From: a virus
Virus record (IMG/VR): IMGVR_UViG_3300049043_000089
Span: 1-34,635 of that record
Length of the DNA: 34,635 nucleotides
Strand: one strand, 5' to 3'
The notes beneath the pieces were generated by a model. That model had not been told where the DNA came from. It did not search any database and was given only the letters and a program-made list of their open reading frames with translations. This document shows, piece by piece, positions 6,447 through 13,234 of this stretch. Position 1 is the first letter of the stretch, and the number at the start of each line of letters is the position of its first letter. The position numbers were made by a program, and so were the translations under genes.

Positions 6447-7223
6447 TTACAAAAGTACGCTGTACCAAAACAGCCGCCCTAAAATTCTAATGTCATGCGT
6501 GTCTTGGTAAATTTCCTCAGGGTATTCGTCCGCGTTATAGCTGCGCATTCTGATGCCGCCGTTGGGTAATTTGTACAAAATTTTTAATCGCAAATCACCC
6601 GCGTGATTAATCGCATAAATCTTGCCGTCAACAATGGTTTTTTTTGATTCATCAATGCCTACGGTGCAGCCATCAGGAAGCATCGGCTCCATGCTGTTAC
6701 CAATGGCAGTAAAGCACACCGCGCTGTCAATTTGCACGTTTTGACGTTTAAGCGTGGATTTTGAAAACCGCAATTTTAAATGATCTCTGCCAAGTGAATC
6801 GCACAGTTTGCCATCGCCAGCCGCAAACTCAACGTCTTTATAAAATGGGATTTCTACATCATCTTCATCGAGCGGCGTTTGACTATCCCATAAATCAATA
6901 CTGCCTGATGGCTCTGCGTTCGCTTCAGGCATTGGTTTATCTGTTTTTCGTATATCGCCTTCGCCAGTTATCAGCCACTGAGGATTAATTTTAAAAAATT
7001 CTGCGACTTTATACGCATTGGCGCCTTCGATATTCCCGACTCCACCGTTCATCCATCCCGAAACCGATGCTCTTGACACTTTAGCAAATTTAGCTAAATG
7101 CGCAGGTTTAGCGGTTGGGTTTTCTTTAAATAATAATTTGATTCTGTCTTGTAAGGTCATCCTTACATTATGCACTAAATTATGTTCACTGTGTTTGACT
7201 TGATTGTTAGTTATGCTTAACAT
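6447..7223 (-). CDS. CI/LexA-type phage repressor with S24 peptidase domain
   Basis: This is the lysogeny repressor. The N-terminal helix-turn-helix spans about residues 24-85 (LAKFAKVSRASVSGWMNGG). The C-terminal S24 domain has the nucleophile Ser177 in AIGNSMEPMLPDG and a general-base Lys214 in LRLKILY. A candidate self-cleavage Ala-Gly bond lies at 135-136 (FAAGDGK), so SOS-type induction through RecA is expected. AAAGGA lies 10 bases before the ATG at 7223. An inner ATG at 7160 (MTLQDRIKLLF) is closer to the usual family N-terminus. The first 60 bases overlap the operator and the divergent right promoter, allowing autoregulation. Confidence 0.92.
   Translation of the reverse strand: MLSITNNQVKHSEHNLVHNVRMTLQDRIKLLFKENPTAKPAHLAKFAKVSRASVSGWMNGGVGNIEGANAYKVAEFFKINPQWLITGEGDIRKTDKPMPEANAEPSGSIDLWDSQTPLDEDDVEIPFYKDVEFAAGDGKLCDSLGRDHLKLRFSKSTLKRQNVQIDSAVCFTAIGNSMEPMLPDGCTVGIDESKKTIVDGKIYAINHAGDLRLKILYKLPNGGIRMRSYNADEYPEEIYQDTHDIRILGRLFWYSVLL
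7195..7223 (+). promoter_or_regulatory. Right early promoter (PR-like) with operator
   Basis: TTGACT (7195-7200), a 17-base spacer and TAACAT (7218-7223) form the promoter. The 16-base imperfect palindrome GTTAGTTATGCTTAAC at 7206-7221 overlaps spacer and -10. It matches the left operator at 13 of 16 positions, including the whole TGCTTAAC half. It drives cro, the small regulators and rep. It lies at the 5' end of the divergent repressor gene. Confidence 0.8.
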
Positions 7224-7259
7224 TACGCCATTATCCTTTAATTTTATTTAACAAGCGAT

Positions 7260-7451
7260 ATGGAAAAGAAAACGTTTAAAGATGTCATTATCAAAAAGAA
7301 AGATGCAATTGCAGCAGCCGGCAATGCGGCTGAACTAGCGCGATTATTAGGTATTAGCAGGGCATCCATCAGCGAATGGGGTGATGAGGTGCCAAGATTA
7401 CAAGCGTTTAGACTAAAACAAGTTTTTCCAAAATTAGGTGATTTCAAATGA
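7260..7451 (+). CDS. Cro-like HTH protein
   Basis: This 63-residue protein (MEKKTFKDVIIKKKDAIAAA) is transcribed divergently from the repressor. The helix-turn-helix is AAELARLLGISRASISEWG at about residues 22-40, and the C-terminal LQAFRLKQVFPKLG fits Cro/YdaS-like proteins. It is the first gene of the right operon and presumably competes with the repressor for the shared operators. The leader between the promoter and ATG is about 30 bases, with no strong ribosome site. Its TGA overlaps the next ATG. Confidence 0.85.
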   Translation: MEKKTFKDVIIKKKDAIAAAGNAAELARLLGISRASISEWGDEVPRLQAFRLKQVFPKLGDFK

Positions 7452-7645
7452 AAGGTTATGAGAAATGCACTAAAGATATAAAACTTCATGTTGAACCATC
7501 CTTATTTAGTTTGCTGGCCGAGTTAGCCCATCAAGAAGATAGAACGCTAACGGATTACGTGCATCACATCGTTAAAGCACACGTTTTCGGCTCTAAATAT
7601 AAACTTGATCGCGCAGATGTAAATCAAGCGAATAGGGACTATTAG
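7448..7645 (+). CDS. Small ribbon-helix-helix-like protein
   Basis: This 65-residue protein starts at an ATGA overlap with the Cro gene. The pattern DIKLHVEPSLFSLLAELAHQ followed by EDRTLTDYVHHIVKAHVFG looks like a beta strand plus two helices, as in Arc/MetJ/CopG DNA-binding proteins. This is a fold guess from pattern only. The position is that of lambda cII, so a regulatory role is possible. Confidence 0.6.
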   Translation: MKGYEKCTKDIKLHVEPSLFSLLAELAHQEDRTLTDYVHHIVKAHVFGSKYKLDRADVNQANRDY

Positions 7646-7653
7646 GGGCTGGC

Positions 7654-7809
7654 ATGAGCAATGACATCGTTGATTATTTATTTAAAGCTGGCGCTTTTAA
7701 GGAAAAGAAAGTCAAACGCAAAACCTGGAAACAGAAAAAATTTGCCTGTAAGCAATGCAAGCCTGATTACGTCTGTCCGTGCTGTGAAGCAAGGAGGGCG
7801 TTCAAATGA
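7654..7809 (+). CDS. 51-residue basic Cys-rich protein, zinc-ribbon-like
   Basis: The start ATG at 7654 follows AGGGG and is preferred because it uses the full small gene between neighbours. The TGA 7807-7809 overlaps the next ATG. The N-terminal half is basic (KEKKVKRKTWKQKKFA). The C-terminus carries C32-x2-C35-x5-C41-x-C43-C44, which could bind zinc. Small basic zinc proteins occur among phage transcription factors, and this gene lies in the early right operon ahead of rep. It is one candidate for the antiterminator the leader layout would need, but nothing proves it. Confidence 0.6.
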   Translation: MSNDIVDYLFKAGAFKEKKVKRKTWKQKKFACKQCKPDYVCPCCEARRAFK

Positions 7810-8135
7810 AAAGACCCGCGTATATAAAACAATTCCAAGCGCTTAATTGCGCGACGTTCAAAGTTGCTGTTGTTTTCTATGGCAGCGAGGCATGGTCAGC
7901 AAAAGATCAGCCGTTTTTTTCGTATTGGGGATTAGTCATCCCACCGCTTGAAAATCCGCTGACGTTTGATTTTTCAGCGCTGAAAGATTGTTTGGTCTAT
8001 GGCTGCAAGCTGGGGACGGCTAACCGAATTTACCGCGAAGATGTGGCGGTGGCTGTCATGTTAGGCGGGGCGCATTCATTTAAGACGTTCACCGATAACC
8101 CTGTTGCAGAGGAGCGTTATGGAAATGCCGCCTGA
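7806..8135 (+). CDS. Hypothetical protein upstream of rep
   Basis: This intact 109-residue ORF begins MKRPAYIKQFQALNCATFKV at an ATGA overlap with the Cys-rich gene. It contains aromatic and hydrophobic strands (FFSYWGLVIPPLENPLTF) and a globular C-terminal part. It overlaps the rep start by 17 bases. The arrangement shows it is translated as part of the right early operon. I do not recognise a family. Confidence 0.65.
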   Translation: MKRPAYIKQFQALNCATFKVAVVFYGSEAWSAKDQPFFSYWGLVIPPLENPLTFDFSALKDCLVYGCKLGTANRIYREDVAVAVMLGGAHSFKTFTDNPVAEERYGNAA

Positions 8136-9267
8136 AAATATTATTGATGTTGCAGAGCTGATGCGTAGGCGCAATTTAAAGCCAACGCAAGAACCTGCAG
8201 TTTTTAACGCTGACATTTCAGCAGCTAATGGATAAGCAGTTTACTGAAAACTGGATTATCCAAGACGTTGTTGAAGCGGGCGACTTAGGGCTGATTTTCG
8301 GCGCACCCGCGAGCGGCAAGAGTTTTCTGGTTCAAGATATGTGCTATTGCGTGGCAGCGAATATCGGCAAATTTCACGGCAAAAATACAGTATCTGGCAA
8401 CGTGCTGTATATCTGCGGGGAAGGCTATAGCGGCTTACAAAAGCGCTTTAGAGCTTTGCGCGAAAAATACGGTGTTGATGCAGAGCGCTTGCACATCTCT
8501 ATGCAATCGGCTGATTTGATGAGCGAGCAGAGCGCCATTTTAGTTAAAAAGAAGATGGATGAGATCGGCGATGTACGTTTGGTTGTCATTGACACGCTGC
8601 ATCGCAACATGGGTGCGGGCGATGAAAATTCGTCTAAAGATTTTTCAGTGTTTTTATCGAATTTAGATTGCTACATCAAAACCGAGCATTGTGCCGTGCT
8701 GATCGTTCATCACAGCGGACACGGTGCAAATGATCGCGCACGCGGCACGTCGGCGATCAGAGGCGCGATGGAAGCAGAATTTGGCGTCACAAAAGATGAA
8801 AACACGCAAGTGATTACGTTTAAGTGCCACAAAATGAAAAATCATCAAGAGCCCGTGCCGATGTGCTTTGAGATGAACACCGTCGGTGACAGTGTGGTGT
8901 TGACGCGAAAAGCGTATGACAGCGACAAAAAACAAAAACTCAGCGAACGCGCAACCTTAGCGTTTGATGCGCTGATCGACATTGAAGATGAAAAAGGCAT
9001 TGCGCCGCCCTATGAAGTCCAAGCATTGTTTCATGTTGATCCAAAAAAGCACCAAAACGTGTCGTCCGTTTTGAGGATTGGCGACCGTTGATTTATGACA
9101 TCATTGAGGAGTCAGCGGAAAAAGGAAAGACCGTTCCAGATGCCACTAAAAGAACCGCAACGCTTCGCATTAAAAAAGAACTTACCGCTCAGTATTACAT
9201 TGGTCAAATAGAGTCAAAAAACGGTGCAAAAACAGGCGGTTATGTTTGGATTATCAAGCGTGATTAA
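8119..9267 (+). CDS. RepA-like AAA helicase, replication protein (two frame breaks)
   Basis: This is an AAA_25/RepA-type hexameric helicase or primase-helicase expected to start phage DNA replication. GGAG precedes the ATG at 8119 (MEMPPENIIDVAELMRRRN). Walker A is GAPASGKS (about residues 60-67), Walker B VVIDTLHRN, and HHSGHGANDRARGTSAIRG is the conserved motif of this family. A T-run near 8206 breaks the frame after residue 30, and an A-run near 9057 breaks it before the C-terminal winged-helix-like segment DWRPLIYDIIEES. Correcting both gives about 382 residues, ending at TAA 9265-9267. An iteron-rich segment follows directly. Confidence 0.85.
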
Positions 9268-9277
9268 ATTTAATTTA

Positions 9278-9376
9278 ACCGTTTCATTTTTTTATTGAAA
9301 CGGTATGAAACGGTTGGAACGCAGTCAAAATGTCACCGTTCCCACCGTTCCCCCTCCCTTTAGGGAGGGAACGGTG
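9278..9376. repeat. Iteron-like ACCGTT/AACGGT cluster with two hairpins, possible origin
   Basis: Six copies of ACCGTT or its complement lie in about 100 bases: 9278, 9299, 9309, 9335, 9344 and 9370. One pair forms a perfect 9-bp stem (ACCGTTTCA/TGAAACGGT, 9278-9304). Another pair (CACCGTTCC ... GGAACGGTG, 9343-9376) encloses a C-rich then G-rich stretch. The position right after the helicase gene fits a replication origin. A regulatory or terminator role cannot be excluded. The rest of 9268-9434 holds no gene. Confidence 0.5.
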
Positions 9377-9434
9377 AAACGCACGATGACTCAACTTTAA
9401 AAATAATCGGATTGAGATTAAATGAGAATTGAAA

Positions 9435-9719
9435 ATGACGAACACCAAAGAGATGAGCGAATTTGAAGCGTTAATTAAAACGGTGGCAAACGAGGAAATT
9501 GCCGCTAAAGTGATTAATAAAATAATTGCGGTCTACGGCGGACAGCAGCTTTATATTCCAAAACGGTTATCGTGCATTAATCGTGACAAACAGATTTTTG
9601 AAAATTTTGACGGAAAGAATTTGCGGGAGCTGTGCCGAAAGTATGATCTATCAGCACAGCACGTTTATAAGATCATCCGCCAAGAGCGAATCAAGAAACA
9701 AATTGATCTGTTTGATTAA
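9435..9719 (+). CDS. Mor-family transcription activator
   Basis: This protein of about 94 residues (MTNTKEMSEFEALIKTVANE) has the Mor/C signature VYGGQQLYIPKRLS. A C-terminal helix-turn-helix (NLRELCRKYDLSAQHVYKII) follows. Mor and C of phage Mu activate middle and late promoters. Here the gene stands last in the right early operon just before the late cluster, the place of lambda Q, so it is the best candidate for the late activator. The ATG at 9435 is preferred to an upstream TTG in the same frame. It is intact. Confidence 0.85.
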   Translation: MTNTKEMSEFEALIKTVANEEIAAKVINKIIAVYGGQQLYIPKRLSCINRDKQIFENFDGKNLRELCRKYDLSAQHVYKIIRQERIKKQIDLFD

Positions 9720-9728
9720 TTTTATTGC

Positions 9729-10360
9729 TTATCTAGCCGCGTCTAAAATTTCTGTTATCCAAACTGATAACTTTTTTTTATTTGCTGCTAGCAAATACGT
9801 TTTCTTTTGTTCTTTGCTCACTCTTATGTGTAAGAATGAATCTTTTTTGCCGTCATCCTTGACAGCATTTGTATTATTTAGAGGTGCGCTCATTCGTCGT
9901 CCCTCTATAAATTTTCCAATTCGTTTATCGAATTTTCTAATTTGCTTTTTTGCCCACTTTTTATACTCTACAAGTTTTACTTCGTAGAAGTCTTCATCAC
10001 TTGCATAACCGCCATGCACAACAGATGTATACAAATGATTTAGATAATCTTTTTCAAGAAAATCAATCGCTCCGCTGTTTAAATACTGCGTAACGATAAA
10101 ATCTTTCTCTTCTTCAGAGAAAGTAATCTTTATCGTTAATTTTTTCTAAAAATTCTTTTTTTGGAGATGAACTCCAATGCATCTCATAGCATAAACTTTG
10201 AATCAACTGATATTCTTCTTCAGTCATTTTTACGACGCGCATTAAATACGCATCTTCGTCATCTTGTGAGTGAATAAAATCTTTTGCTTCTTGATAAGAA
10301 TCAAAAGTTTCATCTAATACTTCCGCCATTGTCGTTTATTGCAAAAATTTCTTTTTTCAT
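9729..10360 (-). CDS. Accessory protein with RHH-like C-terminus, probably one frameshifted gene
   Basis: Two reading segments adjoin. MAEVLDETFDSYQEAKDFIH lies at 10114-10329. SEEEKDFIVTQYLNSGAIDF continues to the end at 9729 and meets the first near 10115 in a neighbouring frame. Removing one base in the TTTCTCT run joins them into about 200 residues. The C-terminus, SFLHIRVSKEQKKTYLLAAN then KKKLSVWITEILDAA, resembles an Arc/CopG ribbon-helix-helix. An ATG at 10360 has a good ribosome site (GAGGATTAAGACAATG) but a different frame. They could instead be two coupled genes, as in a toxin-antitoxin pair. It is transcribed against its neighbours, like a moron. Function unknown. Confidence 0.55.
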
Positions 10361-10401
10361 TGTCTTAATCCTCAAAATTTCTGGTATCTGCCAGTTCAGC
10401 G

Positions 10402-10456
10402 CGTCACTTTTTTGTGACGTCGCAAGTATCTTATTCAATGTATTTTGTTTTGTCAA
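10402..10456 (-). promoter_or_regulatory. Promoter and palindromic operator of the accessory gene
   Basis: On the minus strand a consensus TTGACA (10456-10451), 17 bases, then TAAGAT (10433-10428). The expected transcript start is near 10421, and immediately after it lies the perfect palindrome CGTCAC-AAAAAA-GTGACG (10402-10419). The layout suggests autorepression by the RHH-like product of the same gene. The remaining bases up to 10570 are AT-rich and may hold the late promoter, but I see no clear one. Confidence 0.7.
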
Positions 10457-10570
10457 CACAAATTAAAATAATTTTGAAGTCATCGTTTTTCGCAAAAATA
10501 CTAAATTAAAAGATTTTAAAAAATAAACTCGTCGGTTGACAATTCACGCCAAAGAAGCCGGGAGGAGAAG

Positions 10571-11020
10571 ATGTCACCGAATCTAAAAGCATTTTTAGAC
10601 ATGATCGCCATCAGTGAAGGCACGCACGGCAAAGGCGATGATGGCTATAACGTCATTGTCGGTGGTGGTCTTTTTCATGATTACGCTGATCATCCGCGTG
10701 TGAAAGTTGATTTGCCACGCTTGCATATCAGATCAAGCGCTGCTGGTCGCTATCAAGTGCTAGAGCGCTATTTTGACGTTTACAAAAAACAATTAAAGCT
10801 GCCCGATTTCGGCAAAGACTCACAAGACAAAATCGCAATTCAACTTATCAAAGAATGCCATGCGCTTGATGACATCGAAGCAGGACACATTCAAAACGCG
10901 ATTAAGAAGTGTCGCAGCCGCTGGGCGAGTTTACCAGGCGCAGGTTATGGACAGCATGAGCATGAACTAGAAACACTGGTGCAGGCTTATAAAGACTGTG
11001 GAGGTGTATGTGCAGGCTGA
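10571..11020 (+). CDS. Endolysin, lambda R-type lytic transglycosylase
   Basis: This 149-residue enzyme is close to lambda R: MSPNLKAFLDMIAISEGT, then GYNVIVGGGLFHDYADHPRV, AGRYQVLERYFDVYKKQL and SRWASLPGAGYGQHEHE. The catalytic Glu is residue 16 in SEGT. There is no signal peptide, so release from the cell needs a holin, most likely one of the next two genes. GGGAGGAG precedes the ATG. It is the first gene of the late cluster. Confidence 0.95.
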   Translation: MSPNLKAFLDMIAISEGTHGKGDDGYNVIVGGGLFHDYADHPRVKVDLPRLHIRSSAAGRYQVLERYFDVYKKQLKLPDFGKDSQDKIAIQLIKECHALDDIEAGHIQNAIKKCRSRWASLPGAGYGQHEHELETLVQAYKDCGGVCAG

Positions 11021-11288
11021 AGAATCACTGTCGGTCTTTAATCAATACGGCTTGCCTGGCATTGTTATTTTTGCATTGTTCGCAATTATTTGGCAGTTCA
11101 TCAAAGAACTCAAAAATATCTCAGACTCAAACAACAACAAAATCGAAACGATTTTAAAACATCATAACGAGCGCATTGATGAGATTTATGAACAGCACCG
11201 TGACGAGCGCGAAAAGTGGCTGGAAGCGTATCAAGAAAACACGGAAGTGCTGAGGGCGTTTTTAGAGAAACTAGGCAGAACGCAATGA
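11010..11288 (+). CDS. Small membrane protein with coiled coil, lysis-associated
   Basis: GGAGG at 10999-11003 points to the GTG at 11010. In-frame GTG codons at 10998 and 11004 are alternatives. One transmembrane helix (GIVIFALFAIIWQFI) near the N-terminus is followed by a long charged coiled coil (HHNERIDEIYEQHRDEREKW). This topology resembles an Rz-type i-spanin or an accessory holin. No outer-membrane spanin lipoprotein is seen embedded in it. It overlaps the endolysin end by 11 bases and the next ATG by 4. Confidence 0.65.
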   Translation: MQAEESLSVFNQYGLPGIVIFALFAIIWQFIKELKNISDSNNNKIETILKHHNERIDEIYEQHRDEREKWLEAYQENTEVLRAFLEKLGRTQ

Positions 11289-11515
11289 CAGACGATGAAC
11301 TGAAAGCATTTATTGCACAAGCAATCGCTCAACAGCAGCCAGTCAAACGTTCTTTTTTAGACAAGATTGGTGAGTGGTTGTCACAGCAGGGCACACAGCG
11401 TGGTGCGATTTTCGTGATTGCGCCGGTTTTAATTCATTTTGGTATCGATCAAGAAACCGTCATGCAACTAGCGATGCTCGCTTATGGGGCGCATAACGCG
11501 CTGACTGAAGGGTAA
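11285..11515 (+). CDS. Small protein with one hydrophobic segment, holin candidate
   Basis: This 76-residue protein starts at an ATGA overlap. The sequence MTDDELKAFIAQAIAQQQPV precedes a segment GAIFVIAPVLIHFGIDQETV that could span the membrane, then LAMLAYGAHNAL. I recall similar short proteins next to phage lysozymes that are annotated as holins, but the evidence is size, position and one hydrophobic stretch only. Confidence 0.55.
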   Translation: MTDDELKAFIAQAIAQQQPVKRSFLDKIGEWLSQQGTQRGAIFVIAPVLIHFGIDQETVMQLAMLAYGAHNALTEG

Positions 11516-11537
11516 TCGCACAGTGAGATAATATGCG

Positions 11538-11813
11538 ATGGCAATCGGTAAAAGAACTGGGGGAGGAAATAGAAAAGGAGTTCCAAACAAAGTAACTAAA
11601 GAACTCAAAGATATGATCTTGGGGGCTTTGGATGATGCGGGCGGTCAAGTGTATCTTGCGCGACAAGCTGACGAAAACCCTGCTGCATTTTTAGCGTTAC
11701 TTGGCAAAGTGTTACCAAAAAATATTGAAGCAACACACATTATCAATCAATTAAGCGATGCAGAGCTAGACGCCAAAATCGCGGCTTTAAATGAGCAATT
11801 AAATGTACGTTGA
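11538..11813 (+). CDS. Putative terminase small subunit
   Basis: This 91-residue protein has a basic N-terminus (GKRTGGGNRKGVPNKVTKEL) of the DUF5681/small-terminase kind and a helical remainder (ENPAAFLALLGKVLPKNIEA). The position directly before the large terminase and the 11-base overlap with it support a DNA-recognition role in packaging. It is short for a TerS, and sequence identity to proven TerS proteins cannot be judged here. Confidence 0.65.
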   Translation: MAIGKRTGGGNRKGVPNKVTKELKDMILGALDDAGGQVYLARQADENPAAFLALLGKVLPKNIEATHIINQLSDAELDAKIAALNEQLNVR

Positions 11814-13234
11814 AAACAAACAGCACTTACTTGAATTATTGACTGAAAAAGCGTTGCGGCAAAAACGTCAGAAAATTTCGTCATATTTTCCTGACCAAGG
11901 CGAGTTTAGACGTGACTTGTACGCCAAACATTTGTCTTTTTTTGAAGCGGGCGCGACGTATCGTCAGCGCTTAATGCTTGCCGCGAATCGCGTTGGTAAA
12001 ACAGAGAGCGGTAGGCTGTTATGAACTTAACGTTGCATTTAACGGGCGATTATCCGCACTGGTGGCAAGGTCGGCGTTTTGATAAACCAATCAAAGCGTG
12101 GGCAGCGGGTGATACGGGCAAAACCACCCGTGATATTTTGCAAGAGAAGTTACTAGGCAAAGTGGGCGAGTTTGGCACAGGCGTTATTCCCCATAAATCG
12201 CTAGGACGTTTAAGCGCGAAAGCAGGGATTGCAGATGCAATAGAGATTATTCAAGTCAAGCATCAGTCAGGTGGTTTTCGACGCTCAACTTAAAGTCTTA
12301 TGACCAGCGGCGTGAGGCGTTTCAGGGGAGCGAACAAGACGTCATTTTACTGGATGAAGAACCACCGCTTGAAATTTACACTGAATGTCTTTTGCGAACA
12401 ATGACAAACAACGGAATGCTAATGCTGACATTCACGCCATTGATGGGGATGTCGCAAGTGGTGTTGGCATTTTTACCCACAGGGCAGATCAGCGAAGAAC
12501 AAACCGACAAATCAAAGTTTGTTGTGACGGCAACTTGGGACGATGTGCCCCATCTAAGCGATGACGTTAAAAAAGAACTTTGGGATTCTATCCCACCGTT
12601 TCAGCGTGATGCACGCTCCAAAGGTGTGCCGCAACTTGGCGCGGGGGCAATTTATCCTGTGCCTGAATCTGATTTTGTGGTGGATGATTTTGCAATTCCC
12701 GAGCATTGGCAAAAAGTGTATGGCATGGACGTGGGGTGGAATCGCACCGCGGTTGTGTGGGGTGCAATTGATAGAGAAAACGACACGATTTATTTATTTA
12801 GTGAGCATTATCGCGGACAAGCCGAGCCCATTATTCACGCAGACGCGATCAAATCGCGTGGCGATTGGATCCCTGGTGTGATTGACCCAGCGTCACGCGG
12901 CAGAAGTCAAAAAGATGGTGAGCAACTCTATGACCAATATTTACAAATGGGTTTACACATATCAACGGCAATCAACGCCAGAGAAGCGGGCATCTATGGG
13001 GTATGGCAGCGATTATCAAGCAGCAAACTCAAAGTGTTTCGCTCACTGTCAAATTGGTTAGCAGAATTCAGACTTTATCGGCGCGATGAGAAAGGGGCGA
13101 TTGTCAAAGAAAACGATCACTTAATGGATGCCACACGGTATTTGGTGATGTCAGGCACTTGCTTGGCACAAACCGCACCGTCCAAAAAACCAAAATACAC
13201 TGAACACGCATATAACGGCGGGTGGATGGGATGA
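11803..13234 (+). CDS. terL: Terminase large subunit (frameshifted)
   Basis: This is the packaging motor ATPase and nuclease. The N-terminal segment has Walker A at residues 60-69 (AANRVGKTES). The second segment reads LHLTGDYPHWWQGRRFDKPI, then WAAGDTGKTTRDIL. The third has Walker B VILLDEEPP and the nuclease region VYGMDVGWNRTAVVWG, GVIDPASRGRSQ and HLMDATRYLVMSG. Breaks lie near 12012-12030 (two inserted bases restore GGCYELTLHLTG) and near 12281 (a T-run). The restored length is about 477 residues. The ATG lies inside the end of the small subunit gene, and the stop overlaps the portal ATG. Confidence 0.92.
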
